Shown here piece by piece: positions 15,386 through 23,537 of a stretch of 44,662 nucleotides of DNA; positions within the stretch are counted from its first letter, which is position 1; the number at the start of each line of letters is the position of its first letter. Under the pieces are notes generated by a model, which was not told where the DNA came from, ran no database searches, and saw only the letters and a program-made list of their open reading frames with translations. The DNA comes from Burkholderiales bacterium. GTDB lineage: Bacteria; Pseudomonadota; Gammaproteobacteria; Burkholderiales; Burkholderiaceae_C. Location: assembly GCA_027484405.1 (NCBI GenBank), contig JAIXTA010000036.1, forward strand, positions 1 to 44,662, in the 5' to 3' direction. The position numbers and the translations under genes were made by a program.

Positions 15386-16303
15386 GGCCAGCCGCCGCGC
15401 TGGCTGCTTGATCTGCGCTGGCTGTTGCTGAGTCCGCCGCTGCTCACTACCGAGCCCGGCCCTTTCAGCGCGCCGGTGTTCGCCTTCAGCGCCGATGAAC
15501 GTGCGCAGATCGAGCGCTGGCTCGATGACCCGGCTACCGCGGCCCTGCCCGAACCCTCGCCGCTCACGGCGGACGGCACACGCCGCGTGCCGCTGGGGCG
15601 CTGGTGCGAGCGGCTGATCGAGCATTTCCTGCGCCACGGACCGACGCACCGGCTGGTGGCGGCCAACCTGCCCCTGCGAAACGCTGCGGTGGCCGGCAGC
15701 GACCACACCACCGCCGGCGAGATCGACTTCCTGCTCACGGACGGGGCCGGCCAACCCTGGCACTGGGAGCTGGCGGTGAAGTACTTCCTGTGCCACGCGC
15801 GCGGCGCGGTGGCCACGGCGCAGGACTTCATCGGGCCGGACGGCGCCGAGACCCTGGCCAGCAAGCTCGCCAAGCTCTTCGGCCGCCAGCTGGCGCACCG
15901 CCCGCCCGCACCCTGGGACACGCAGGCCTGGCAGGGCGCGGCCTTCACCCGCGGCTGGATGTTCTACCGCCACGGCCGGCCGCCTCCGGCCTGCCCGCTG
16001 CTGGCCGAGGACCATCTGCGCGGCTGGTGGCTGCCCTTCGAGGCCCTGGAGGACTTTGCCGCCGAGCGCGGCAGCGCCGGCTTCCGCCTGCTGGACCGGG
16101 TGGACTGGCTCGGCGCCCGCCGCGCGACCGCGGTGCTGGCCCCGGCGCAACTTGGCGCCGCGCTGCAGGCGCAGTGGCAGCGCCCCCGGCCGCCCGGCGC
16201 GCGCCGCTGGCCCAGCGCTCTGATGCTGGCCGAACTGGACGCCGCCGGCGCCGAGCGCTCGCGCGGCTTCGTGCTGCCGGAGGGGGCGGACGGACAGGGG
16301 TGA
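15305..16303 (+). CDS. DUF1853 family protein
   Basis: Up to 332 residues from GTG 15305; other possible GTG starts at 15344 and 15365 lie in the tandem repeats. Residues from about 33 onward fit DUF1853 (RWLLLSPPLLT, LGRWCERLIEHFL, GEIDFLLTD, WELAVKYFL, GWMFYR). The GEIDFLL and WELAVKYFL pair looks like the Asp/Glu-x-Lys core of a PD-(D/E)XK nuclease-like fold, but activity is not established for the family. It follows rlmI directly and overlaps its stop, so co-translation is likely. The Ala/Pro repeat at the N terminus is probably disordered or not translated. Confidence 0.8.
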   Translation: MSAAAAFSPAAPHVSLAALHVSPAAPQGQPPRWLLDLRWLLLSPPLLTTEPGPFSAPVFAFSADERAQIERWLDDPATAALPEPSPLTADGTRRVPLGRWCERLIEHFLRHGPTHRLVAANLPLRNAAVAGSDHTTAGEIDFLLTDGAGQPWHWELAVKYFLCHARGAVATAQDFIGPDGAETLASKLAKLFGRQLAHRPPAPWDTQAWQGAAFTRGWMFYRHGRPPPACPLLAEDHLRGWWLPFEALEDFAAERGSAGFRLLDRVDWLGARRATAVLAPAQLGAALQAQWQRPRPPGARRWPSALMLAELDAAGAERSRGFVLPEGADGQG

Positions 16304-16742
16304 GTGGGCGCTGTGAAGGGGAGCTTCCAGAAACCTGCTGCGCGGGCCAAAGTGCGTGCTGCGGTGCTCGCGTACGACTTGCACTGTCTGCGCCTTACGC
16401 GCAGCTCGACCCCCGCTGCGGTTTCTAGAGGTTCCCGAAGCCGGCATCGCGCATCTGGCGCGGATTTCCAGCCTGTTTCGCTTCAGGAGCCGCGCCAGAT
16501 GGACTGTTCGTCCTTCGGATCAAGTATGCATGCGGTTCTTCAGGCCAAAAGCCTTGAAAACCCGCACCAGACAAGCGAAACGATCTGGCGGACTCCAGAC
16601 ACCCGCCCTCGCCCGGGCTGCCAGACGGTTCGCGCCGGCCGGGGCGGAGCATGTAAACTTGCGGGTTCAACGTTGAAAACCCTCGGCAAATCAGTGGCTT
16701 GCATTCAGGCTGCCGGCGCCGACCCGATCTGGAACCCTCATC
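16304..16742. other. 439-base intergenic region with inverted and dispersed repeats
   Basis: No recognisable gene. It contains a perfect 12-bp inverted repeat (16452-16463 with 16490-16501, CATCTGGCGCGG) enclosing 26 bases. An 18-base sequence at 16560-16577 recurs exactly at 40330-40347. The core of the hairpin loop (GTTTCGCTT) is the reverse complement of the core of that second repeat. Frames crossing it on either strand look non-coding. The last 80 bases must hold the promoter of the small gene at 16743, but none is convincing. Confidence 0.6.
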
Positions 16743-16871
16743 ATGGCTGAACGCAAACGCAATCGCCGCAACACGCTCGAGCGTCGTTGCCTGGGCAAGG
16801 CTTACAAGCGCCTGTTCAACGGCGCCCCGAAGTCGATCTTCAAGATGCTGGAGAAAATCAAGAAGGCTTGA
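16743..16871 (+). CDS. 42-residue strongly basic protein, unidentified
   Basis: ATG to TGA encodes 42 residues beginning MAERKRNRRNTLERR and ending EKIKKA. About a third are Arg or Lys, and a likely amphipathic helix occupies the C-terminal half (KSIFKMLEKIKKA). Codon use is strongly biased (CGC/CGT, CTG, AAG, GGC, ATC), as in well-expressed genes. A GGAA lies about 10 bases upstream of the ATG and an intrinsic terminator about 100 bases downstream, giving a compact stand-alone unit. Size and charge suggest RNA or ribosome binding, but it does not match S20, S21, THX or L36, and no function is assigned. An antisense frame (16425-16898) is the alternative reading. Confidence 0.6.
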   Translation: MAERKRNRRNTLERRCLGKAYKRLFNGAPKSIFKMLEKIKKA

Positions 16872-16922
16872 TGCCTTATTGATTTCTCCAAGCCTCAAAC
16901 CGTTTGGGGCACCCCCTTCCCG

Positions 16923-17002
16923 TTCCCCCGCCCGGCGGGGGAAGGCCTCGGGGCAGCTTCAACTGAACAAACGCCGCGCCTGATCAGCGCGGCTTTTGTT
17001 TT
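16923..17002 (+). terminator. GC hairpin followed by an intrinsic terminator
   Basis: First hairpin: TTCCCCC (16923-16929) with GGGGGAA (16937-16943), no T-run. Second: GCCGCGC (16973-16979) with GCGCGGC (16987-16993), a seven-base loop and a T-rich tail (TTTTGTTTT, 16994-17002). This is a good rho-independent terminator ending the transcript of the small basic protein before the COG0523 gene. Confidence 0.8.
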
Positions 17003-17125
17003 CAGTGGCGTTGCGGTGCTTTGTTCGCGCGATGCCCTGTGTTCTTTTGGTGAATTGCGGGCTTGCACGAACGCGCATGCGCCCCATATCCGCTACTTTC
17101 CGCCCTCGCAATTTGGAGCGAACCC

Positions 17126-18178
17126 ATGAGTGGTGATGCAAGCGTCGTGGCCGCGCAGGCTGCGGCCAGCGCCCAGGCTGCCAAGATGATTCCCGTGACC
17201 ATCCTCACCGGCTTTCTCGGTGCGGGCAAGACCACGCTGCTCAATCGCATCCTGACCGAGCGCCACGGCGAGAAGATCGCCGTGATCGAAAACGAATTCG
17301 GCCAGGAAGGCATCGACAACGAGATCCTCGTCCAGGAGGCCAACGAGCAGATCGTCGAGATGAACAACGGCTGCATCTGCTGCACCGTGCGCGGCGATCT
17401 GGTCAAGATCCTGAACGATCTCTACGCCAAGAAGAAGAGCGGCGCGCTGCAGTTCGATCGCGTGCTGATCGAGACCACCGGCATGGCCGACCCCGGTCCC
17501 GTCACCCAGACCTTCTTCATGGACGACGACGTGGCCGACCGCTATCTGCTGGACGCCGTCATCACCGTGGTCGATGCCAAGCACGGCTGGAACACGCTCG
17601 ATGCCCAGAAGGAAGCACAGAGTCAGGTGGGCTTTGCCGACCGCATCCTGATGAGCAAGGTCGACGTGGCCGAGCCTGGGCAGGTTGCGGCGCTCAAGCA
17701 GCGCATCAAGCAGATGAATCCGCGCGCACCGATTACCGAGGTGCATTTCGGCCAGGCCGACATCAAGGAGCTGCTGGATATCCGCGGCTTCAACCTGAAC
17801 AGCATTCTCGAGATCGATCCCGAGTTCCTGACCAGCGACAAGCACGCCCACGACGGCAGCGTGCACAGTTTCGTCTTCACCAGCGACAAGCCGCTCGATG
17901 GCGCGCGCCTGGAGGAGTTTCTGTCCGCGATTCTTCAGGTTTACGGCAATGACCTGCTGCGCTATAAGGGCGTGCTTTGGCTGGACGGTGTCGAGCGGCG
18001 AATGGTGTTTCAGGGCGTCCACATGATGATGGGCGCCGACGCCGGCAAACCCTGGCAGGCAGGCGAAAAGCGCACGAGCAAGATGGTCTTCATCGGCCGG
18101 AAGATGCCCGTGCAGGTGATCATGGACGGATTGCGGCAGTGCGAAATCGGCGCCGCCAAGACCGCCAAGCGCAAGTAG
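17126..18178 (+). CDS. COG0523 (CobW/ZNG1-like) metallochaperone GTPase
   Basis: 351 residues; G3E-family GTPase that delivers metal, usually zinc or cobalt, to client proteins. Walker A is GFLGAGKTT (about residues 29-37). The metal-binding CxCC is C83-I-C85-C86 in NGCICCTVRGD. ENEFGQEGID, ETTGMADP and SKVD (177-180) follow, then the CobW C-terminal domain from about 255. The C terminus is Lys-rich. GGAG about 9 bases before the ATG at 17126 supports this start. It is upstream of dksA, the usual betaproteobacterial order. Some COG0523 proteins are Zur-regulated, but no Zur-like palindrome was seen upstream. Confidence 0.93.
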   Translation: MSGDASVVAAQAAASAQAAKMIPVTILTGFLGAGKTTLLNRILTERHGEKIAVIENEFGQEGIDNEILVQEANEQIVEMNNGCICCTVRGDLVKILNDLYAKKKSGALQFDRVLIETTGMADPGPVTQTFFMDDDVADRYLLDAVITVVDAKHGWNTLDAQKEAQSQVGFADRILMSKVDVAEPGQVAALKQRIKQMNPRAPITEVHFGQADIKELLDIRGFNLNSILEIDPEFLTSDKHAHDGSVHSFVFTSDKPLDGARLEEFLSAILQVYGNDLLRYKGVLWLDGVERRMVFQGVHMMMGADAGKPWQAGEKRTSKMVFIGRKMPVQVIMDGLRQCEIGAAKTAKRK

Positions 18179-18300
18179 GCCGGCGAGCAGGGCCGCAGCA
18201 AGTCAGAAGCAGTACACAAGCAGGTGCGTGTCAGCGGGCAGAGCAAGTACCCGCTCACAAGTGAAGATCCAAAGCAGTTCGAGGTGGGAGATACAGAACA

Positions 18301-18822
18301 ATGGCGACCGCAAAGACAACCGCTGCCAAGGCACCGGCAGCCAAGCCGGCCGCAAAGTCCGAGGCTGAGAAGAAGCCCGCCAAGGGCGCCGTAGGCGCCG
18401 GCAAGGGCAACGACTGGATTCCGACCGACGCCGAGATGCTGGCCATGGGTGAGGCCGAGTACATGAATGCCGCCCAGCTGCGCTACTTCAAGTTGAAGCT
18501 GCAGGAGATGGAGCGCCAGATCCTCTCCAACGCCGACGAGACCGTGGAGCACCTGCACGAGAACGTGATCGTGCCCGACCCGGCCGACCGCGCCACCATC
18601 GAGGAAGAGCATGCGCTGGAGCTGCGCACGCGCGACCGCGAGCGCAAGCTGCTCAAGAAGGTGCAGCAGTCGATCCAGCGCATCGACGCCGGCGACTATG
18701 GCTGGTGCGAGGAAACCGGCGACCCCATCGGCGTGCCGCGCCTGATGGCCCGCCCGACCGCCACGTTGTCTCTGGAAGCCCAGCAGCGCCGCGAGATCCG
18801 CCAGAAGATGTACGGCGACTGA
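18301..18822 (+). CDS. dksA: RNA polymerase-binding factor DksA, cysteine-poor type
   Basis: DksA binds the RNA polymerase secondary channel and works with ppGpp in the stringent response. 173 residues: an Ala/Lys/Pro-rich N-terminal extension (about 1-36), then the coiled coil with the acidic tip (DPADRA, D93 and D96, matching E. coli D71 and D74), then the globular zinc-finger region. Only C136 of the four zinc cysteines remains; the other positions are T139, S157 and A160 (WCEETG, ATLSLEAQ). Such cysteine-poor DksA proteins are known to work without zinc. AGGTGGGAG precedes the ATG. A strong terminator follows. Confidence 0.96.
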   Translation: MATAKTTAAKAPAAKPAAKSEAEKKPAKGAVGAGKGNDWIPTDAEMLAMGEAEYMNAAQLRYFKLKLQEMERQILSNADETVEHLHENVIVPDPADRATIEEEHALELRTRDRERKLLKKVQQSIQRIDAGDYGWCEETGDPIGVPRLMARPTATLSLEAQQRREIRQKMYGD

Positions 18823-18851
18823 GCCTGCGCCTTGCAGGGGCAGCCGGCAAA

Positions 18852-18877
18852 GGGGCGCGGAACACGCGCCCCTTTTT
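18852..18877 (+). terminator. Strong intrinsic terminator after dksA
   Basis: A perfect 8-bp stem, GGGGCGCG (18852-18859) with CGCGCCCC (18865-18872), a five-base loop GAACA and then TTTTT. It is a textbook rho-independent terminator separating dksA from the ABC transporter genes. Confidence 0.93.
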
Positions 18878-18977
18878 CATGTCAGACCGGGCCTGGCCTG
18901 CTGCGGGCTCCACTGAACGTCGCGGCCGCAGCGTCGACAGCGCATCCAGCGGCCTCGTGCATGTCGTACAAGGAATC

Positions 18978-19601
18978 ATGCTTCGCACCCTGCTCGTCCA
19001 GTACGCCCATCCCGGCGGACGCCTGCTGTACTACCCCGACGTGCACGTCGCACGGGGGGATGCCCTGCTCATGACCGGGCCCTCCGGCTGTGGCAAAACC
19101 ACCTGGCTGCACCTGGTGGCCGGCTTGTTGCAGGCGCGCGGAGGACAGTTCTGGATCGATGATCAGCGCCTCACGCCGGATCGGGTCGCGTTGGTGCCGC
19201 AGGTGCCGCACCTGCTCGGCAGCCTGACCGTCATGCAGAACCTTGCTGCGGCGAGCTTTGCAGCGCGTCGCAGTTTCGATGGTGCGCGCGCAGAGCACTT
19301 GCTCGACGCGGTCGGCCTGAGCGCCCTGGCTGCGCGCCGGCCAGCCGAGCTCTCGCGCGGGCAGGCGCAACGCGTGGCCCTTGCCCGTGCGCTGATGAAT
19401 CAACCGGATGTATTGCTTGCCGATGAGCCCACGGCGAGCCTTGACGACGAGTCCGCCGCCGCTGCCATCAAGCTCCTGGTCAGCCAGGCCAAGGCCGCCG
19501 GCGCGGCGCTGGTGATCGCTTCGCATGATGGCCGGGTAAAGCCGCTGTTCGACGCGACCCTCGCCCTGCCCGGTGCCGAGCCGGCCGAGCGTGCAGCATG
19601 A
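18978..19601 (+). CDS. ABC transporter ATP-binding protein (MacB/LolD type)
   Basis: 207 residues, a stand-alone nucleotide-binding subunit. Walker A GPSGCGKTT, Q-loop VPQVPHLLG, signature LSRGQAQR (a variant of LSGGQ), Walker B VLLADEPTASLD and the switch His in IASHDGR are all present. AGGA just before the ATG at 18978 fixes the start; the longer frame upstream overlaps the dksA terminator. Its stop overlaps the permease ATG (ATGA at 19598), so the two are coupled. The type is the mechanotransmission ABC family (MacB/LolCDE/FtsEX), which moves substrates or does work at the periplasmic face rather than importing through the membrane. With the following genes it may serve a metal-related function. 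Confidence 0.92.
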   Translation: MLRTLLVQYAHPGGRLLYYPDVHVARGDALLMTGPSGCGKTTWLHLVAGLLQARGGQFWIDDQRLTPDRVALVPQVPHLLGSLTVMQNLAAASFAARRSFDGARAEHLLDAVGLSALAARRPAELSRGQAQRVALARALMNQPDVLLADEPTASLDDESAAAAIKLLVSQAKAAGAALVIASHDGRVKPLFDATLALPGAEPAERAA

Positions 19602-20830
19602 ACGGCGTCACCGGGCAGAAGCGCCACGGGCCGATCGGCGCGCTCGGTCTTGCGCTGGCACACATCCGTGCGACTTGGGGCGGTTTTGTCGCGAATGCCG
19701 GCCTGCTGGCTCTGGCGGTGGCTTCGCTCGTCTTTCTGGCGGCTGCGCTCGCGGCCCTGCAGGCGCGCGCCGAGCGCGACGCCCAGGGCGTCGATCTGGT
19801 GGTCGGCGCCAAGGGCAGCGGTCTGCAGATCGTGTTGTCCTCGCTGTACCACGTGGATATTTCGCCGGGCAACATTCCGCTGGCCGAGGCGGAGCAGCTC
19901 GCCCGGCACCCGATGGTGGCCAAGGCGGTGCCCATCAGCCTGGGCGACAACTTCCGCGGCTTCCGCATTGTGGGCAACAGCGGCCTGGTCGCGCTCTATG
20001 GGGCATCACTGGCTCAAGGGGCCGATGCCGTGCGCGCAATGGATGCCGTGCTCGGGGCCGCCGTGGCGGATCGCTCGGGCTTGAAGCTTGGCGACACGTT
20101 CTTCAGCACGCACGGGCTGGCCGAAGGTGGCGCCGAGCATCGCGACGCCCGCTACACCGTCACGGGCGTGCTGGCGCCGACCGGCACGGTGCTGGATCGC
20201 CTGATCCTGACGCCTCTGGACAGCGTCTGGTTCGTGCACGAGGGCTACGTGAAGGATCCTGAGGAGCTGAAGATCCTGCAGGCCGAGCGTGAGGTATCTG
20301 CTGTGCTCCTGCGCTACCGCAGCCCGATCGCTGCTGCAACGCTGCCACGCGCCATCAACGCCGGTGAGCGGACCACGGCTGCATCGCCCGCCTTTGAAAG
20401 TGCGCGCCTGCTTGCGCTGTTTGAGCCCGCCGTCCTGCTCATGCAGGCCTTTGCGCTCTTGCTCATGCTGGCGTCGTTGACCTCGATTGCACTCGCTACG
20501 CATGTCAGCCTGCGCGAGCGCCGCGCAGACGCCGCGGTGCTGCGCATGATGGGCATGAGCCGACTGCGTCTCCTGCGCCAGTACCTGCTCGAAGCGGGTC
20601 TGCTCGGTCTGGGCGGTACCGCGTTGGGCGCGCTGATCGCCTGGCTGGTGCTGCGCATCACGGCCATCTGGCTGGCCGGCGGGCCGAAGATCCCGATGCC
20701 TGAACTCGTACAGTTTGGCCAGGCGTGGGCTTGGCTGCTGGTGGCCCTGCCGGTCGCACTTCTGGCGTCCCTGCCGAGCGCACTGCGTGCCATCCGCGTG
20801 GAGCCCTCGCGCATTCTGGCCGAGCGCTGA
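19598..20830 (+). CDS. ABC transporter permease (FtsX/MacB family)
   Basis: 410 residues with the FtsX-family layout: one membrane helix near the N terminus (about 30-52), a large periplasmic domain of about 210 residues, then three C-terminal helices (about 270-300, 325-350 and 368-395). The periplasmic part has the MacB-PCD-like VVGAKGSGLQIVLSSLYHVD, and the last loop keeps the family's RERRADAAVLRMMGMS coupling helix that contacts the ATPase. It overlaps the ATPase gene by four bases. The substrate is not readable from sequence; association with a Cys/His-rich secreted protein and a DUF3299 protein suggests metal-linked cargo. Confidence 0.9.
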   Translation: MNGVTGQKRHGPIGALGLALAHIRATWGGFVANAGLLALAVASLVFLAAALAALQARAERDAQGVDLVVGAKGSGLQIVLSSLYHVDISPGNIPLAEAEQLARHPMVAKAVPISLGDNFRGFRIVGNSGLVALYGASLAQGADAVRAMDAVLGAAVADRSGLKLGDTFFSTHGLAEGGAEHRDARYTVTGVLAPTGTVLDRLILTPLDSVWFVHEGYVKDPEELKILQAEREVSAVLLRYRSPIAAATLPRAINAGERTTAASPAFESARLLALFEPAVLLMQAFALLLMLASLTSIALATHVSLRERRADAAVLRMMGMSRLRLLRQYLLEAGLLGLGGTALGALIAWLVLRITAIWLAGGPKIPMPELVQFGQAWAWLLVALPVALLASLPSALRAIRVEPSRILAER

Positions 20831-20867
20831 TCCGCCACTTGATTGATCACCTCAAGGAGTCAATGCA

Positions 20868-21152
20868 ATGACAAGCATGATGTTTCGTGTGATGAGCGCC
20901 GTTGCAGCCGCCGCACTGGCGGGGAGCGCACTGGCACAGACGGCCTCACCGGCCACGGCGCCCAAGCCGGCGGCCAAGGACACGCACAAGGCGCAGACCA
21001 TCGCGCAGCACCGCGCCATGGCCAAGGCCCATGAAGACGCGGCAAAGTGCCTGGAGTCGGGCAAGTCCGAAGAGCAATGCCACGAGCAATTGCGCAAAGA
21101 TTGCAGGGGCTTGGGCGTTGGCCGCTTCTGCGGGCTCAAGCACGACCATTGA
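20868..21152 (+). CDS. Small secreted Cys/His-containing protein
   Basis: 94 residues with a signal peptide (cleavage likely after ALA23). The mature chain holds four cysteines (C61, C71, C79, C88) and six histidines, ending GLKHDH. The spacing suggests either two disulfides or a metal site in a small helical periplasmic protein. AAGGAG at 20854-20859 points to the ATG at 20868 rather than the ATG at 20863, which meets a stop after two codons. It lies between the ABC permease and a DUF3299 gene on the same strand, so it probably belongs to that transport operon, perhaps as a periplasmic metal binder. No family name is claimed. Confidence 0.8.
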   Translation: MTSMMFRVMSAVAAAALAGSALAQTASPATAPKPAAKDTHKAQTIAQHRAMAKAHEDAAKCLESGKSEEQCHEQLRKDCRGLGVGRFCGLKHDH

Positions 21153-21166
21153 GGAAGGCTGCTGAA

Positions 21167-21679
21167 GTGACCCGCACGTATTGGATTGCCATCGTCGCCG
21201 CCGCCACAGCGCTCGCGTTCGGCCCGCTGTCGGCTGGCGCGCAGAGTTTCGGTTCGCCGGTGCCGCCCGGTATTGGTGGCCATAACGGTCTGCCTGGTAC
21301 GCAGCCACCGCTGCCGGAGGTCAAGGGCGGCGTCTCATGGGATGACTTGGCCAAGGTCACCCCGACCCGCAGCGGGAACCGGGTTGTGCCGCAATTCGAT
21401 CGCGCAGTGCTGAGTCTGAACGGCCGCGACATCCGTATCGCCGGATTCATGATGCCCTTGTCCGCTGCGCCGCAGCAGACGCACTTTCTGCTGACCGTCA
21501 CGCCACAGACCTGCTCCTTCTGCATCCCGGCCGGCCCGGAAGGCATGATCGAGGTGCAAACCAAGACGCCGGTACGGACGACCTTCGAACCGGTGGTGCT
21601 GTCCGGGCGTTTTGCCGTATTGCCGAACGACCCGAACGGGCTCTATTACCGACTGACAGAAGCGCAGCCGAGCAAGTAA
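21167..21679 (+). CDS. DUF3299 family secreted protein
   Basis: 170 residues from a GTG start, with AGGAAGG about 9 bases upstream. There is a signal peptide (cleavage likely after SAGA, before QSFG). The conserved region (about 55-165) has VSWDDLAKV, FMMPL, and the family's cysteine motif TCSFCIPAGPEGMIEV, a CxxC that could bind metal or be redox active. DUF3299 proteins often accompany an FtsX-type ABC transporter, as in the zinc-regulated zrg genes of Vibrio (recalled, not checked). A periplasmic role together with the preceding ATPase, permease and Cys/His protein is inferred. Confidence 0.82.
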   Translation: MTRTYWIAIVAAATALAFGPLSAGAQSFGSPVPPGIGGHNGLPGTQPPLPEVKGGVSWDDLAKVTPTRSGNRVVPQFDRAVLSLNGRDIRIAGFMMPLSAAPQQTHFLLTVTPQTCSFCIPAGPEGMIEVQTKTPVRTTFEPVVLSGRFAVLPNDPNGLYYRLTEAQPSK

Positions 21680-21926
21680 ATTCATGAATTGCTGAACAGA
21701 CGGCGTCGCGCCGTTGTCGATTGGGCAACGGCTGGTTTAATGATTCCTTGATTTGCGCGCGACCAGCAGCGCTTAGCGGGCGATTGGGCGACTTGCCGCG
21801 GTGCTAGCCTCGCCCATACCGCCTGTGAGTGTCGGCCAAGCCAGCCACGACGCGCTGACTGCAGCTGTCGTGGCGTCGGGCCAGTCCGACTGCCAACCTG
21901 ATTGAGACCCCAGGGATTTCTTTCCA

Positions 21927-23459
21927 GTGATTTTCAGCTTGTTCAAGAAGAAGGACCGCGAGCGAGGCGACGCAGGTGCGCCGGACGCGCTCGACGAGCC
22001 GAGCCTGAGCGCGGGCAACACCTCGCGCTCGACCGGGGTCGTTCCGAAGGAGCTTCTGGACATTGCGGAAGCGCCCATGGAACTGCCTGAGCCGCCGCCG
22101 CTGTCGCCCAAGGCGCCGGAGTCGGCCTTCGCTCAGCGCCAGAACGCTCCCATCGGTGTCGACCCCAAGGCGCTGGCACGGGCGGCCGTGGCCAAGATCG
22201 ATGCCATCGAGTCCGAGATGTCTCTGGACTTCGTGGGCAAGAAGACCTCTGTCAACAGCAAGTTCCCGGATACCGGTGGCCCCAAGGTGGTCGGCGGCTT
22301 GCCTGCCAGTGCATTGAAGCCCGTGGAACGCAAGAACATTGCGCGCGGCGAATACGCACAAGCGGGCGTAGGCAACCCGGAACTCGACAGTCCGACGGCG
22401 CTGCTCTTGGGCGATACCGCGCTGGGCGATGCCATGGAGATTGCCGAGGGCGTGACAGCGCCGGCCGTCGAAGAGGCCGCTGTTCTGTATGCCAATCACT
22501 TGCCGGATGCCGCCATCGATGTGCTGCGCACGGCAATTGCAGAAGGCTCGCTGGGCCGCAGCGAGTTCTCTGCGTACCAGATGCTCTTCGATCTGCTGGG
22601 CATGCAGGGCATGCGCGAGGAATACGAAAAGCATGCGCTGGACTTCGTAGTGAAGTTCGAGCAGAGTGCGCCCACCTGGACCGAGCGCGCCCAGACGCCC
22701 GCCACGCCGGCTCAAACCAGTTCGGCACCGATGGTTGCATTCAAGGACGCGCTGGACGCATCCATCGTGCCGCAGCTCGAGCGCATCAAGCAGCTGGCAG
22801 CCAAGCACACCCGTCTGCGTCTGGACTTTCGTGGCCTGAAGAGCGCAGATGTGGTCGGCTGTGAACTGCTGATGCGCGTGTTCACGGCCTTCTCGCGAGC
22901 CAGCCACGAGATGGAGCTGATCGGCACGGATGCGCTGATCAACGCGGTCAAGGCCTTGATCGAGACCGGTCGCCGTGATGCGAGCCCTGCCGCGTGGCTG
23001 ATGATGCTGGAGCTGTATCGCATCACCGATCGCAAGCAGCAGTTCGAAGATCTCGCAGTGGACTACTGCGTGACCTACGAAGTGTCCCCGCCGTCCTGGG
23101 AGCCGCCGCCCAAAAACATGCGCAGCGCAGATACGGCCGCGCCGCAGACCGGCAACACCCAGATCGAAGGAGGCATGCCCGACGAAATCGTCGTGACCGG
23201 CGAGATCAAGGGCAACGGTGAAGCCCTGCTCAAGCTGATCGAGGAAGCCTTCAAGACCCGCAGACAGGTGGTGCTCAACTGCCGCAAGCTTGATCGTGTC
23301 GAGTTCGGAGCGGCTGGTGCACTGCTGATCCCGCTGACGAACTGGTCGCGCGACGGTCGGCATATCGTTTTCCGTGGCGTGAACAACCTGGTGGCCGGTC
23401 TGTTCGTGACCCTCGGCATTCACCAGATCGCCGGCGTGGAGCGGCGCAAGAACGCCTGA
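21927..23459 (+). CDS. STAS-domain protein upstream of hslVU
   Basis: 510 residues from a GTG start. The N terminus (1-190) is largely disordered and Pro/Ala/Glu rich. A short helical region (about 180-250) resembles the FimV-like or TPR-like segment of this family (AVLYANHLPDAAIDVLRTAI). Two STAS-like segments follow, around 270-355 (LRLDFRGLKSADVVGCELL) and 405-505 (VVLNCRKLDRVEFGAAGALL). STAS domains act in anti-sigma-antagonist switching and protein docking. Betaproteobacteria often have this gene beside hslV, but no function is known. No kinase or anti-sigma partner is adjacent. The GTG is used because no nearby ATG keeps the MIFSLFKKK terminus. Confidence 0.8.
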   Translation: MIFSLFKKKDRERGDAGAPDALDEPSLSAGNTSRSTGVVPKELLDIAEAPMELPEPPPLSPKAPESAFAQRQNAPIGVDPKALARAAVAKIDAIESEMSLDFVGKKTSVNSKFPDTGGPKVVGGLPASALKPVERKNIARGEYAQAGVGNPELDSPTALLLGDTALGDAMEIAEGVTAPAVEEAAVLYANHLPDAAIDVLRTAIAEGSLGRSEFSAYQMLFDLLGMQGMREEYEKHALDFVVKFEQSAPTWTERAQTPATPAQTSSAPMVAFKDALDASIVPQLERIKQLAAKHTRLRLDFRGLKSADVVGCELLMRVFTAFSRASHEMELIGTDALINAVKALIETGRRDASPAAWLMMLELYRITDRKQQFEDLAVDYCVTYEVSPPSWEPPPKNMRSADTAAPQTGNTQIEGGMPDEIVVTGEIKGNGEALLKLIEEAFKTRRQVVLNCRKLDRVEFGAAGALLIPLTNWSRDGRHIVFRGVNNLVAGLFVTLGIHQIAGVERRKNA

Positions 23460-23537
23460 TCCGGCGCGCAGCGCCCCGGGGCTTGCAAATCGCCTGGCTG
23501 GAGCCATCTACCGACCGTTGTTAGAACGGACTCCACG

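Noticed and set aside
16425-16898. 157-residue minus-strand frame opposite the small basic protein
   Set aside because: It runs through the inverted-repeat region, has no ribosome site and no family; the + strand frame has stronger codon bias and a terminator.
18301-18822. Damaged DksA zinc finger or sequencing error
   Set aside because: Cysteine-poor DksA proteins are known, and the surrounding residues are well conserved without frameshift.
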